From CADDZP01 sp035948135 (GTDB lineage: Bacteria; Actinomycetota; Acidimicrobiia; Acidimicrobiales; AC-14): a stretch of DNA of 64,000 nt. The stretch is taken from NCBI GenBank assembly GCA_035948135.1, contig DASZJL010000022.1, positions 5,473 to 69,472 on the forward strand, given 5' to 3'. The notes below the pieces were generated by a model. It made no database searches. It was not told where the DNA came from and was given only the letters and a program-made list of their open reading frames with translations. Position numbers and translations under genes: made by a program. Positions 7,906 to 17,732 of the stretch are shown one piece after another. The stretch's first letter is position 1, and each line of letters begins with the position of its first letter.

Positions 7906-9108
7906 TTAACGGGTTTGTCGGGCGATGTTCAACAAGATCCCGGCGGCGCCCATCGTGATCACCAGCGACGAACCGCCGAAGGAGATGAACGGCAGCGGGA
8001 CGCCGGTGACAGGGAGCACGCCGATCACCGCGCCGATGTTGATCAGCGCCTGGCCGACGACCCATGCCGTGATGCCGGCGGCCAGCAGTGCGCCGAACCG
8101 ATCCGGCGCCTTCAGGGCCGTGCGGACGCCGAGAATGGCGAAGGCAACGAACAGACCGATCACCAGCAGGGTGCCGATCAGGCCCAGCTCCTCGCCGATG
8201 ATGGCGAAGATGAAGTCGGTGTAGGCGTTGGGGAGGAAGCCCCACTTGGCGCGACTGGCGCCCAGCCCGAGCCCGGTCCAGTGACCACTGGCGAGCCCGA
8301 CCAACGACTGCACGATCTGGTAGCCGCTGTTGCCGGCGTCCTTCCACGGGTTGAGGAACGAGAACAGACGAGCCCGCCGGTAGCTCTCGACGAGCCCGAG
8401 CAAGAGAGCGGCGCCCGCCGCCGCACCCATGACTCCGCCGAGCGTGCGCAGCTCGACGCCACCCACGAACAGCAGTACGAGCACGATGCAGCCGAGGACG
8501 AGCGTGGTGCCCATGTCGGGCTGGCCCATGACGAGGAAGGCGGCGATCCCGAACACGACGAGAATCGGGCGCAGCGCGCTGCGGGCGCTGCCCTTGGCGC
8601 CCCGCCGGGCGAGGATGTCGGCGGTGAACAGCAGGATGGCGAGCTTGGCGAACTCCGAGGGCTGGACGCGGAACTGACCAGTGCCGATCCAGCGCGACGA
8701 CCCTCGCACCGACACACCCAGACCAGGCACAAGAACGACGAGCAGCAGCCCGAGGGCGACCAAGACCAACGGCACAGCCGGGCGCTGCCACCGCCGGTAG
8801 TCGATGCGGACCGCGAGCAGCAGGGCGACGGCGCCGATCACGACCCACATGGCCTGGCGCTGGAACACGACCCACGAGCTGCCGAAGTCACGCAGGGCCT
8901 GCACCGACGACGCCGACAGCACCATCACCAGGCCGACGACGACGAGCGCGCTGACGTCCATGGCCAGCAGCACGAACAGGGGCGTCGACCGCGACCGGGG
9001 CGGCTTCTGCGCCTGGCGCCGTCGCGGCGACGCAGCGCGGTGCCCGGTGGACGACGACGACGGCCCCCGCCCGCTCCGAGAGCGAACCCGCTCAGCTGCG
9101 GCCGGCAC
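7906..9108 (-). CDS. ftsW: Lipid II polymerase/flippase-family protein FtsW (SEDS)
   Basis: A SEDS protein of about 400 residues with roughly ten membrane spans. It has the family segments SSRWIGTGQFRVQPSEFAKL, GQPDMGTT and a C-terminal GVPLPFISFGGSS. FtsW polymerises glycan strands at the septum with FtsI. The GTG at 9108 overlaps the 3' end of murD by 17 nt; the longer open frame upstream is shadow sequence within murD. It has a basic, Ser/Arg-rich cytoplasmic N-terminus of about 45 residues. This is the last gene of the dcw operon here. Confidence 0.9.
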   Translation of the reverse strand: MPAAAERVRSRSGRGPSSSSTGHRAASPRRRQAQKPPRSRSTPLFVLLAMDVSALVVVGLVMVLSASSVQALRDFGSSWVVFQRQAMWVVIGAVALLLAVRIDYRRWQRPAVPLVLVALGLLLVVLVPGLGVSVRGSSRWIGTGQFRVQPSEFAKLAILLFTADILARRGAKGSARSALRPILVVFGIAAFLVMGQPDMGTTLVLGCIVLVLLFVGGVELRTLGGVMGAAAGAALLLGLVESYRRARLFSFLNPWKDAGNSGYQIVQSLVGLASGHWTGLGLGASRAKWGFLPNAYTDFIFAIIGEELGLIGTLLVIGLFVAFAILGVRTALKAPDRFGALLAAGITAWVVGQALINIGAVIGVLPVTGVPLPFISFGGSSLVITMGAAGILLNIARQTR

Positions 9109-10471
9109 CGGCGTCCTCCTCGAGCAGTTGACCGACCGCGCGCTGGAAGTCGTCGCCCCGCTCGCCGTAGGACTGGTACCAGTCGAACGACGCGCAGCCC
9201 GGCGACAGAAGCACGGCGTCGCCGCGGTGGGCGGCGGCCGCGGCGGCGCGCACAGCATCGTCCATCGACGTCGCCACCGTCACAGGCCGGAGACCCGCGA
9301 ACGCCTTCTCGATCTCGGGTGCGGCTTCGCCGATGGCGACGACGGCGCGCACGCGATCGGCGGCCTGCGCAAGGACGGAGAGGTCGAGATCCTTGTTGCG
9401 CCCGCCGGCGATCAGCACCACCGAGCCGAACCCGCGCAGCGCGGCGAGGGCGGCATGGGGGTTGGTTGCCTTGCTGTCGTCGTACCACTCCACCCCACCA
9501 GCGTCGCCTACCAGCGCCACTCGGTGGGGGAATCCCTCCCAGCGACGCAACGCGGCGCGCACACCGTCCAGGTCCGCGCCCGCCGCCAGCGCGGCCGCCG
9601 AGGCGGCCAACGCGTTGGAAATGTCGTGAGGCAGCGACCGTCGCAGCGACCCGGCGTCGACAATTTCGACGCCTGCAGGCGTGCGCAGGATGCCCTCGTC
9701 GAAGTGATAGTCAGTTTGAATGTTGGAGTCGGCGTGGTCGAGACCGAAGCGGACGACCTGCGACGGTGCGGCCTCGGCCCAGCGCAGGACCTCGGCGTCG
9801 TCGGCGTTGACGACGGCGGTGTCGTCTGCGTCCTGGCGGGCCCAGATGCGGGCCTTGGCGCGCCCGTAGGCCTCCAGGTCGGGATGCCAGTCGAGGTGGT
9901 CGGGCGCCAGGTTGAGCCACACCGCCACCGCGGGATGGAACTCCTCGGTCAGCTCGAGCTGGAACGACGACACTTCGACCACCAGCAGTTCGGCCGGGCC
10001 CTTGACCGCTTCCACCAGCGGCACGCCGATGTTGCCGGCCGCGACCGCGGCGACGCCCGAGGCCGTCAGCATGTCGGTGACGAGGCCGGTGACCGTCGTC
10101 TTGCCGTTCGTGCCGGTGATGGCGACGAGCGGCTTGTCCGCCCACCGCGCCGCCAGCTCGATCTCGCCGACCACGGACACGCCCCGGTCCCGCGCGATCG
10201 TGAACACCGGGTGCCGCGGCGGCACGCCCGGGCTCGGGATGACCATGTCGGCGCCGTGGACGAGCGTGGCCAGGGTCGACGCGTCGGGCTTGGTGACCAC
10301 GTCGACACCCAGCGGCGCCAGCTCGGCCCGCCGCGCCCGGACGGAGTCACTGGGCCGGTCGTCGACCGCGACGACGTCGTAGCCCCGCTCGACGAGGGCG
10401 CGCGCCACTGCGGTGCCGCTGATGCCGAGGCCGACGATGACCGCCCGCTCCCCCGCGCCGCGCTCAGCCAC
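9092..10471 (-). CDS. murD: UDP-N-acetylmuramoyl-L-alanine--D-glutamate ligase
   Basis: The 459-residue ATP-dependent ligase adds D-glutamate to UDP-MurNAc-L-Ala. It has an N-terminal GLGISG nucleotide-sugar site, the P-loop GTNGKTT at residues 120-126, NLAPDHLDWH in the central domain and DDSKATNPHA in the C-terminal domain. The start is GTG, close behind the stop of mraY (2 nt spacing). It lies in standard dcw order between mraY and ftsW. Confidence 0.95.
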   Translation of the reverse strand: MAERGAGERAVIVGLGISGTAVARALVERGYDVVAVDDRPSDSVRARRAELAPLGVDVVTKPDASTLATLVHGADMVIPSPGVPPRHPVFTIARDRGVSVVGEIELAARWADKPLVAITGTNGKTTVTGLVTDMLTASGVAAVAAGNIGVPLVEAVKGPAELLVVEVSSFQLELTEEFHPAVAVWLNLAPDHLDWHPDLEAYGRAKARIWARQDADDTAVVNADDAEVLRWAEAAPSQVVRFGLDHADSNIQTDYHFDEGILRTPAGVEIVDAGSLRRSLPHDISNALAASAAALAAGADLDGVRAALRRWEGFPHRVALVGDAGGVEWYDDSKATNPHAALAALRGFGSVVLIAGGRNKDLDLSVLAQAADRVRAVVAIGEAAPEIEKAFAGLRPVTVATSMDDAVRAAAAAAHRGDAVLLSPGCASFDWYQSYGERGDDFQRAVGQLLEEDAGAGRS

Positions 10472-11507
10472 CGGTGAGCTTCCGGCCGACGGGCGAGGCG
10501 AGGAAGTCGGTGTAGAAGGAACCCATTGCCAGGGCGGTGCACAGCCCCGCCAGGATCCAGAAGCGCACGATCACCGTCGTCTCCGGCCACCCCATGAGCT
10601 CGAAGTGGTGATGAATGGGCGCCATGCGGAACACCCGCCGGTGAAACAGGCGGAAGGCCAGCACCTGCACGACGACCGACATGGTGACGATGACGAACAC
10701 CCCGCCGACGATCGGGAGGAGGAGCTGCGTGTTGGTGGTCAGCGCGAGCGCGGCCAAGCCGGCGCCGATGGCTTGGGAGCCCACGTCGCCCATGAAGATG
10801 CGGGCCGGCGCCGCGTTCCACCACAGGAACCCGGCCGCGGCCGCGGCCATGGCGGCGGCCACCACCGCCAGGTCGAGCGCCGGGCCCACGTGGTAGAGGC
10901 CGATGTGCCGGAACTCCCAGAAGCCGATGAACACGAAGGCCGCGAAGGCGAACACCGACGAGCCCGCGGCCAAGCCGTCGAGCCCGTCGGTCAGGTTCAC
11001 GGCGTTGGCCGCCCCGACGATGATGAGGACCGCCCACACGATGTACGCGACGTGCGGCAGCGGAATCAGCGTCGGCCGGGCGAACGACAGATGGGTGTTC
11101 ACCTTGGCCCAGTACACGGCCAGAAAGGCGAAGGCGATGGCCACGATCAGCTGGAGGATGAACTTGGTCCGCGGGTTCAGGCCCAGGCTGCGCTGGCGCG
11201 ACACCTTGATCCAGTCGTCGATCAGACCCACGGCGCCGATGCCGACGATGGCGAAGAGGACCAAGGCCGCGGCCGAGGTGAACACGGCGCCGCTCCGGAG
11301 GTGGGCGACGCCGTACCCGGCGATGGCGGCACCGACGACGGCGATCCCGCCCATCGTCGGCGTGCCCGCCTTGGTGAAGTGTCCCTGGGGCCCGTCCTCG
11401 CGAATCGCCTGGCCGATGCCTCGGGTCTGGAACGCCCGGATGAGGATCGGCGTGAAGAGCAGCGCCACGATGAGGGCGACGCCACCGGCCAAGAGGAGGG
11501 CTACCAC
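10464..11507 (-). CDS. mraY: Phospho-N-acetylmuramoyl-pentapeptide transferase
   Basis: An integral membrane enzyme of about 347 residues with about ten spans that forms lipid I on the membrane. Diagnostic segments are the N-terminal DGPQGHFTKAGTPTMGG, the acidic LIDDWIK (Asp96-Asp97), NLTDGLDGLA and the HHHFE motif (PIHHHFELMG). I place the start at GTG 11507, which overlaps the murF stop; the open frame extends upstream but only as shadow of murF. It precedes murD. Confidence 0.93.
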   Translation of the reverse strand: MVALLLAGGVALIVALLFTPILIRAFQTRGIGQAIREDGPQGHFTKAGTPTMGGIAVVGAAIAGYGVAHLRSGAVFTSAAALVLFAIVGIGAVGLIDDWIKVSRQRSLGLNPRTKFILQLIVAIAFAFLAVYWAKVNTHLSFARPTLIPLPHVAYIVWAVLIIVGAANAVNLTDGLDGLAAGSSVFAFAAFVFIGFWEFRHIGLYHVGPALDLAVVAAAMAAAAAGFLWWNAAPARIFMGDVGSQAIGAGLAALALTTNTQLLLPIVGGVFVIVTMSVVVQVLAFRLFHRRVFRMAPIHHHFELMGWPETTVIVRFWILAGLCTALAMGSFYTDFLASPVGRKLTGG

Positions 11508-12826
11508 GCCGCGTCCTCCACCACGCGTGCCGCCAGCCGCTCGAGCCCGGCGGCCCGGCTGGCCTTGATCAGCAGCGCGTCGCCATCGCCGAGAGCGGCG
11601 AGGATGTCTCGGGTGCCCTCGATGGCGTCGACATTGTCGACCCCGTAGTCGGGCGCGCCGACGCTCACCACCTCGAGCCCGAGCGACGCCGCCACCTGGC
11701 CGATGCGCTGGTGTTCCGCTCGAGACAGGGCGCCCAGCTCCAGCATGGGACCGAGCACCGCAACGCGCCGCCGCGCCGGAACTGCGGCCAGCGCCCGTAA
11801 CGCCGCTTCGGTCGATGCGGGGTTGGCGTTGTAGGCGTCGTTGATCAGCAACACGCCCCTGGGCGTGCGCGAGACGTCCATGCGCCACGGCGACAGGGAG
11901 GCCGACGCCAGCCCCGCGGCCACGTGTTCGAGCGACACGTCGAGCGCCAGGGCTGCGGCCGCGGCGGCGGCCGCGTTCGCCGCCTGGTGCAGGCCGCGCG
12001 CGCCGAGGCGGACGTCGATGTCGCCCCAGGGCGACGCCAGCCGGAAGGACACCCGGAGCTCCTCGTCGACGACCGGATCGACGGCACGGACGTCGCCATC
12101 GGCAATCCCGAAGGTCAGGACGCGCGCCTCGGTGCGGCCGGCCATGGCGAGTACCCGCTCGTCTTCGGCGTTGAGGACGGCCGTCCCCGACGCCGGGAGG
12201 GCGACGACCAGCTCGCCCTTGGCCGCCGCAACCGCGTCGAGGGAGCCGAAGAGCTCAGTGTGGGCGGCGGACACGTTGGTGACGATCCCGGCGTCGGGCC
12301 GGGCGATCTCGCACAGCCACGCGATGTGGCCCGCGCCACGGGCGCCCATCTCGATGACGGCGCCGCGTGTGCCGTCGTCGCCGTTCACCAGCGTGAGCGG
12401 CACACCCAGCTCGTTGTTGAAGGACCGCTCGCTGACCACGGTTGGCAGGGCGCGCTGCATGACCGCACCAAGCAGGTCCTTGGTCGACGTCTTGCCGGCC
12501 GAGCCCGTGATGCCGACCACCGGTCCGGGCAAGCGCGCTCGGGCCCAGCGGCCCAGCGCGGTCAGCGCCTCCGCCGTGTCGACGACGGCGATCCCCGTGC
12601 CCGCCGCGGGCGGACGGGCCGTGAGGTAGGCGGCCGCCCCGGCGGCCAGCGCCTGCGCGATGTAGTCGTGGCCGTCGCGCTCGGCGACCACGGGGACGAA
12701 CAGCGCTCCCGGCTTCAGGACACGCGAGTCGATGGCCGCACCGTCGACGGTCACGTCGGGCCCGTGCAGCACCCCGCCCGTAACGGCCGCGATCTGGACG
12801 GCGGTCAGCTTCACGAGCGACCCCAT
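11501..12826 (-). CDS. murF: UDP-N-acetylmuramoyl-tripeptide--D-alanyl-D-alanine ligase
   Basis: A 441-residue Mur ligase that completes the pentapeptide by adding D-Ala-D-Ala. It has the P-loop GSAGKTS at residues 108-114, FNNELGVPLTL and the C-terminal INDAYNANPAS, typical of MurF. Its start overlaps the 3' end of murE by 16 nt and its stop overlaps the mraY start, so translation of the three is tightly coupled. Confidence 0.95.
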   Translation of the reverse strand: MGSLVKLTAVQIAAVTGGVLHGPDVTVDGAAIDSRVLKPGALFVPVVAERDGHDYIAQALAAGAAAYLTARPPAAGTGIAVVDTAEALTALGRWARARLPGPVVGITGSAGKTSTKDLLGAVMQRALPTVVSERSFNNELGVPLTLVNGDDGTRGAVIEMGARGAGHIAWLCEIARPDAGIVTNVSAAHTELFGSLDAVAAAKGELVVALPASGTAVLNAEDERVLAMAGRTEARVLTFGIADGDVRAVDPVVDEELRVSFRLASPWGDIDVRLGARGLHQAANAAAAAAAALALDVSLEHVAAGLASASLSPWRMDVSRTPRGVLLINDAYNANPASTEAALRALAAVPARRRVAVLGPMLELGALSRAEHQRIGQVAASLGLEVVSVGAPDYGVDNVDAIEGTRDILAALGDGDALLIKASRAAGLERLAARVVEDAAW

Positions 12827-14217
12827 CCGAGGCGCGCCAGCTCTTCGGCGGCGACGTCCCGGTCGTCGAAGGCGACTGACCGGTCCGCGAACTGCTGGAT
12901 GGTTTCGTGGCCCTTGCCGGCGATCACGACGACATCGCCTGCTTGGGCCTGGCCCACCGCGTGGGCGATGGCGGCGCGGCGATCGGGTTCGACGCGCAGC
13001 ACGCCGGCCGGGTGGGCGCCGGCGCGCACGGCGTCGATGATGGCGCCCGGATCTTCCGAGCGGGGGTTGTCCGACGTGAGCACCGCCTCGTCGGCCAGGC
13101 GCGTCGCCACCTCACCCATCGCTGGGCGCTTGTCGCGGTCTCGGTCGCCGCCGGCGCCGAACACCACGAGCAACCGCCCGTGCACGGTCTCGCGTACCGA
13201 CCGCAGTAACTGCTCGAGGCCGTCGGGCGTGTGGGCGTAGTCCACGAGCACGGCGAAGGGCTGCCCGGCGCGCACCGGCTCGTACCGCCCCCGCACCGGC
13301 GGGGCGGCGGACAGGCCACGCGCGATGTCGGCCACTGCGACGTCGAGGTGGAGCGCGGCGGTGGCGGCCGCCAAGGCGTTGGCGACGTTGAGCCGACCCC
13401 CGAGGGACAGCCGCACGTCTTCGCCGCGCCAGCGGAACGTCGACACCTCGGGACCCACGCGCACGTCCTCGGCATCTCGCAGCGAGTACGGGACGGTCGG
13501 GATCGGCGCCGACTCGAGGAGGAGGCGGCCGTGCGGGTCGTCGACGTTGACCACGCCGACAGCTGCCCGCGAGGGCTCGAAGAGCCGAGCCTTGGCGGCG
13601 AAGTAATCCTCCATGCTCTCGTGGAAGTCGAGGTGGTCCTGACTCAGGTTGGTGAACACCGCGACCGAGAACCACACGGCATCAGCCCGGTGGAGCGCCA
13701 GCGCGTGAGACGACACCTCCATGGCGACCGCTTTCGCCCCCTCGTCGCGGAAGGCGGCCAGGCGGCCCTGCAGCTCGGGTGCCTCCGGGGTCGTGCGCTC
13801 GCCGGTGAGGGTGCCGATCAGCCGGGCGGGGCGGCCCGCCGCCTCGAAGATCGAGCCCAGCAGATGCACGGTCGTCGTCTTGCCGTTGGTGCCGGTGACG
13901 CCGACGACCTGGAGGTCTCGGGACGGGTGGCCGAAGAAGGAGGCCGCCACGGGCGCCATGGCGACTCGCGCCTGCGGCACCACGACCTGGGTCGCCTCAA
14001 CGCCGAGAACCCGTTCGTCGAGTAGGGCTACCGCGCCCGCCTCCACGGCCCGCCCCGCGAAGGTGTGGCCGTCCACGCGCGCGCCGGGCACGCAGCAGAA
14101 CAGCGATCCGGGCACCACAGCCCGAGAGTCATGTGTGATGGCGGTCACGTCGGTGCTTGCGGGGTCGCCCCGCACGTCCAGCACCTCGACGCCGCCGAGC
14201 AGCTGGTCGAGCAGCAA
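12811..14217 (-). CDS. murE: UDP-N-acetylmuramoyl-L-alanyl-D-glutamate--meso-DAP ligase
   Basis: A ligase of about 468 residues with ATP site GTNGKTTT at about 109-116 and the C-terminal specificity motif DNPR (TSDNPRSEDP). In this family DNPR selects meso-diaminopimelate rather than lysine, so the cell wall is predicted to be DAP-type. The start is not clean: the frame runs upstream into ftsI. The best start is TTG at 14217, 8 nt after ftsI ends, with AAGG a few bases before it. A Mur-type N-terminus of normal length results. Confidence 0.93.
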   Translation of the reverse strand: MLLDQLLGGVEVLDVRGDPASTDVTAITHDSRAVVPGSLFCCVPGARVDGHTFAGRAVEAGAVALLDERVLGVEATQVVVPQARVAMAPVAASFFGHPSRDLQVVGVTGTNGKTTTVHLLGSIFEAAGRPARLIGTLTGERTTPEAPELQGRLAAFRDEGAKAVAMEVSSHALALHRADAVWFSVAVFTNLSQDHLDFHESMEDYFAAKARLFEPSRAAVGVVNVDDPHGRLLLESAPIPTVPYSLRDAEDVRVGPEVSTFRWRGEDVRLSLGGRLNVANALAAATAALHLDVAVADIARGLSAAPPVRGRYEPVRAGQPFAVLVDYAHTPDGLEQLLRSVRETVHGRLLVVFGAGGDRDRDKRPAMGEVATRLADEAVLTSDNPRSEDPGAIIDAVRAGAHPAGVLRVEPDRRAAIAHAVGQAQAGDVVVIAGKGHETIQQFADRSVAFDDRDVAAEELARLGWGRS

Positions 14218-14224
14218 GAAGGCC

Positions 14225-16195
14225 TTACCGTTTCGGCGTCGGAGACGGCCTGAGCGTAGTTGGAGAGGTTTGCGTAGCAGGCGAGGCCGGGGGGCTCGGA
14301 GCTGTGGGGGTCGGCTGGCCGGGCTTGGGCGTGACCGGCGCGGCCGTCCCGCCGCCCGCATCTCGGTCGGCGGCCGCGGCGGTGGCCGACAACTGCGGCA
14401 CCGGGACCGTGCTGGCCACAGCCGGGGGCGGCACCTTGAACAGGCGCAGGCCGTAGCGCGCCAGATCGGCGAACACGGGCGCCGACACCAGGCCGCCGTA
14501 GATCGGGGTCGGCTCGTCGAGCACGACGATGGCCGAGAGCTGGGGCTGCTCGGCGGGCACGAAGCCGGCGAAGGTGGCGATGTAGGCGCCGTCCTTGTAG
14601 CCCTTGCCGCCCTCGGCGACCTTGCGCGCCGTCCCGGTCTTGCCGGCCACGGTGTAGCCGTCGATGTGGGCGGCCTTGCCGGTGCCTCGTGTCACGACCT
14701 GGGTCAGCATGGCCGTGATCTCCTCCGCTGTCTTAGTCGACACCACCCGCCGGGGCGCCGGCGTGGGCGCGCCCTCCACCAGCCGGGGCGCGACATACAT
14801 CCCGCCGTTGGCGATGGTGTTGTAGACCTCGAGCATCTGCAGCGCGGTCACCGCGACGCCCTGGCCGATGGGCACGGTGGCGATCGACGCGCCCGACCAG
14901 TTCTTGGGGTCGGGCAGCAGGCCGGCCGACTCACCAGGGAAATGCAGCGCCGTCCTCTGGCCATAGCCGTACGCCCGCAGATACTTGTCGATGCGCGTCT
15001 TGCCGAGGCGCTGGGCGATCAGGTCCGTCCCGACGTTCGACGAGTTGGCGACGATGTCGGTGATCGTCCATGAGCCGGTGGCGTGGTTCTCGTCGTCATG
15101 GATGTTGGCGGTGCCGATGGTGATGTGATCGGGCACCGTGATGCTGTCGGCCGGCTGCACGATGCCCTCCTCGAGCGCACCGGAGATGGTCACCGCCTTG
15201 TTGGCCGAGCCCGGCTCGTAGACGCTCGTGACGGCGTTGTTCGACGGGCTCGGCACCGGCGGTCCGCCGTTGGCGCCGGCCGAGAGGCTGGCCATGGAGA
15301 GGATGTCGCCGGTGCGGGGGTCGCTCACGATGGCGATTCCGCCCTTGGCCTTGGACGCGACAATCTGCTGCGCCAGCGAGCGTTCCGTCTCGTATTGCAT
15401 CGACCGGTCGAGGGTCAGCGTGAGGTCACGGCCGCGCGCCGACTTCTTGATCTCCTTGAGCCCGGCCGCGATCTCCTTGCCCGCGGGATCGTGCTCGACG
15501 ACCAGCTCGCCGGGCCGTCCCTGCAGCTGGCGCTCGTATTGAACCTCGAGACCCGACAGACCCTGGTTGTCCAGACCCACCTGGCCGAGAACCGACGCCG
15601 CCAGATCACCGGCCGGCGCGAAGCGCTTCGGCTCCTCGAGCAGGCTGACACCCTCGACCTTCAAGGCCGCGACCCGGTCGGCGGTGGCGTCGTCGACCTT
15701 GCGAGCCAGGTAGACGAACCCGCCCGGCGACCGCAGCTTGTCGGTGAGCGCGTTCTCGTCCATGTGCAGCACCGGCGCGAGCGCCCGTGCGTCGGCCACG
15801 GGATCACGGACCAGCTGTGGGTTGGCCCACACGGTGCGCTGGCGGATCGTCATCGCCAGCTCGACGTGGTTCCGGTCGAAGATCGAGCCGCGCGCTGCGG
15901 GGACGTCAACCGTGCGGATGCGCTGCGACTGACCGAACGTGGCGTAGCGGGCCGAGGACAAGCCCTGCACGAACACGAGGCGCACCACAACGGCGCCGAA
16001 GGCGAGGGCGAGCACGACGACGAGCGCCCCAATGCGGCGGCGGAGACGTGCTGCGGAGAACGGTTCGCCGCGATCGACGACGCGAGTGCGGGTGCGGGCG
16101 TGCGGCCGTACGGGAGGTCGACGCCCGCCGGAACGGGGAGGCCCGGTCCGCCGACGTGGGTTGCTCGGCGGCCGGGGGCGGAAGGTAGTGGTCAC
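14225..16195 (-). CDS. ftsI: Septal peptidoglycan transpeptidase FtsI (class B PBP)
   Basis: The protein of about 656 residues has a basic, proline-rich cytoplasmic tail (1-54), one membrane anchor (about 56-76), a PBP dimerisation domain beginning near RGSIFDRN, and a transpeptidase domain. The active-site motifs are S330-A-N-K333, S385-S-N and K519-T-G. A 50-residue Pro/Thr-rich extension follows the catalytic domain. The GTG start at 16195 overlaps the ftsL stop by 4 nt (GTGA). It works with FtsW to cross-link septal glycan. The open frame continues far upstream but that part is shadow of ftsL. Confidence 0.93.
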   Translation of the reverse strand: MTTTFRPRPPSNPRRRTGPPRSGGRRPPVRPHARTRTRVVDRGEPFSAARLRRRIGALVVVLALAFGAVVVRLVFVQGLSSARYATFGQSQRIRTVDVPAARGSIFDRNHVELAMTIRQRTVWANPQLVRDPVADARALAPVLHMDENALTDKLRSPGGFVYLARKVDDATADRVAALKVEGVSLLEEPKRFAPAGDLAASVLGQVGLDNQGLSGLEVQYERQLQGRPGELVVEHDPAGKEIAAGLKEIKKSARGRDLTLTLDRSMQYETERSLAQQIVASKAKGGIAIVSDPRTGDILSMASLSAGANGGPPVPSPSNNAVTSVYEPGSANKAVTISGALEEGIVQPADSITVPDHITIGTANIHDDENHATGSWTITDIVANSSNVGTDLIAQRLGKTRIDKYLRAYGYGQRTALHFPGESAGLLPDPKNWSGASIATVPIGQGVAVTALQMLEVYNTIANGGMYVAPRLVEGAPTPAPRRVVSTKTAEEITAMLTQVVTRGTGKAAHIDGYTVAGKTGTARKVAEGGKGYKDGAYIATFAGFVPAEQPQLSAIVVLDEPTPIYGGLVSAPVFADLARYGLRLFKVPPPAVASTVPVPQLSATAAAADRDAGGGTAAPVTPKPGQPTPTAPSPPASPATQTSPTTLRPSPTPKR

Positions 16196-16779
16196 CGGGT
16201 GGGCCGGGCCGGCGCGGTTGTCGCTGTCGACTTGGGAGCAGCCGTCCTGGCGGGGACGGTGGTCTTCGCCGTTGCAGGAACGGTCGGGGTCACCTTGACT
16301 GCCGGGGCCGCTGCCTTCGGCGTGGCCGTCTTGGGTGCGGCGGCCCGGGCCGTTGTCGGCGTGGTCGGCTTCGGCGCGGGCGGCGGCGTGGCCGCAGTGC
16401 CGTTCGGTGACAGGTAGCGGACGGTCGCGGGCGGCACCATGCCCAGCGCCTGGGCGGCGGCGACGACGCGCTCGGGCGACTCCAGCTGTGCGACCTGAAG
16501 GCGGAGCTGTTGCTGGCGAATGGACGCCGCGTCGGCTTGGGCCCGGAGATGCTGGAGGTCGAGCTGATTCTGGGTGAGCACGACGTGGAAGGCGACCACG
16601 CCGAAGAGGGCGGCCGCGATGGCGATGCCGGACAGCACCACCACGAGGCGGGCGCGCTTGCGGCGGGTGCGAGCGCTGACGTAGTCGGACGGGACGACGC
16701 GTAGATCGGGCCGTGCCGAGGGCGTCGCCTCGGGCCGGGGGGCGCGTACGGGGCGGGCCGGCGCGAGTCGGGTGGCCAT
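16192..16779 (-). CDS. ftsL: FtsL-like septum-formation initiator
   Basis: A 195-residue bitopic protein: a basic cytoplasmic N-terminus with RTRRKRAR, one membrane span at about residues 44-66, then a short coiled coil (QNQLDLQHLRAQADAASIRQ) and ESPERVVAAAQALGMVPP, the usual FtsL/DivIC end. A tail of about 65 residues rich in Ala, Thr, Pro and Lys follows and is longer than in typical FtsL. Sequence conservation in this family is weak, so the call rests on topology and on its place between rsmH and ftsI. Confidence 0.85.
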   Translation of the reverse strand: MATRLAPARPVRAPRPEATPSARPDLRVVPSDYVSARTRRKRARLVVVLSGIAIAAALFGVVAFHVVLTQNQLDLQHLRAQADAASIRQQQLRLQVAQLESPERVVAAAQALGMVPPATVRYLSPNGTAATPPPAPKPTTPTTARAAAPKTATPKAAAPAVKVTPTVPATAKTTVPARTAAPKSTATTAPARPTR

Positions 16780-17732
16780 CAGGCTGCGTCCTTGGGCTCG
16801 ACGGGCAGCTTCTCGACGGCGCGGAGGCGCGCGCTCTCAGCGCGGGGGTTGGCCGCCACCTCGGCGGCGGAGGGCTTGCGGGCGCCGCGGCGCAGGAGCC
16901 GCACCTTCGGCGTCGCGCCGCAAACACACGGCAGGCCGGGCGGGCAGACGCAGCCGCCGGTCTCGGCCTCGCGGAAGCGGTCCTTGACGATGCGGTCCTC
17001 GCCCGAGTGATACGCCAACACGGCGCAGCGGCCGCCCGGCACCAGGACATCGATGGCCTGATCGAGCGCAGGGCCGAGAACATCGAGCTCAGTGTTCACT
17101 TCGATGCGCAGGGCCTGGAACGTGCGCTTTGCCGGATGACCGCCACGCCGGCGGGCGGGAGCGGGGATGGCGGAGCGGATCACGTCGACCAGCCGGGCCG
17201 TCGTGGTTAGGGGACGGGCGGCGACGATGGCCTTGGCGATACGACCGGCGAAGCGTTCGTCGCCATAGTCGTAGAGCACCTTTGTGAGCCGCTCGGCGGA
17301 GTAGGTGTTGACCACGTCGGCCGCGGTGAGGGACTGGCTGCGATCCATGCGCATGTCGAGGGGGGCGTCCTGGCTGTAGCTGAAGCCCCGGTCGGCCCGG
17401 TCGACCTGGGGCGAGCTCACGCCCAAGTCGAAGAGGACCGCTGCCACCGGATCGTCTCCCGCCTCGTTCACCATCGCCTTCAGCCGGTCGAATCGGGCTC
17501 GGCGCAGGGTGACCCTGTCCTCGAAGCCCGAGAGCGTGACGTTTGCTGCAACCAGGGCGTCCGCGTCCCGGTCGAGACCGAGGAGGCGGTGTCGGGGAAG
17601 AGCGTCGAGCAAGGCCCGCGCGTGGCCGCCGCCGCCAACAGTGGCGTCGACGATCAAGCCGGGGGGCACGGGCCGGAACAGCTCGACAACCTCGTCGAGC
17701 ATCACCGGCCGGTGCTCGAACCCCTCGCTCAC
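16779..17732 (-). CDS. rsmH: 16S rRNA (cytosine(1402)-N(4))-methyltransferase
   Basis: RsmH (MraW) methylates C1402 of 16S rRNA with S-adenosylmethionine. The SAM site is VDATVGGGGHA near the N-terminus, followed by LFDLGVSSPQVD, FSYSQDAPLDMRMD and the late RKPSAAEVAANPRAESARLR. I prefer GTG at 17732, which has a G-rich ribosome site just upstream; a TTG at 17750 is also in frame but lacks one. The last base of its stop codon coincides with the first base of the ftsL start. It follows mraZ after about 180 bp. Confidence 0.93.
   Translation of the reverse strand: MSEGFEHRPVMLDEVVELFRPVPPGLIVDATVGGGGHARALLDALPRHRLLGLDRDADALVAANVTLSGFEDRVTLRRARFDRLKAMVNEAGDDPVAAVLFDLGVSSPQVDRADRGFSYSQDAPLDMRMDRSQSLTAADVVNTYSAERLTKVLYDYGDERFAGRIAKAIVAARPLTTTARLVDVIRSAIPAPARRRGGHPAKRTFQALRIEVNTELDVLGPALDQAIDVLVPGGRCAVLAYHSGEDRIVKDRFREAETGGCVCPPGLPCVCGATPKVRLLRRGARKPSAAEVAANPRAESARLRAVEKLPVEPKDAA

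Noticed and set aside
7672..9810. 712-codon plus-strand frame opposite the protease and ftsW genes
   Set aside because: Composition (Gln/Arg/Asp-rich) is that of a GC-rich shadow, and the minus strand encodes well-recognised proteins.
8804..10477. 557-codon plus-strand frame opposite murD
   Set aside because: Shadow of murD; no domain and a biased composition.
16196..17083. N-terminal extension of the ftsI frame
   Set aside because: It lies over ftsL and rsmH in another frame; the GTG at 16195 gives a normal FtsI start.
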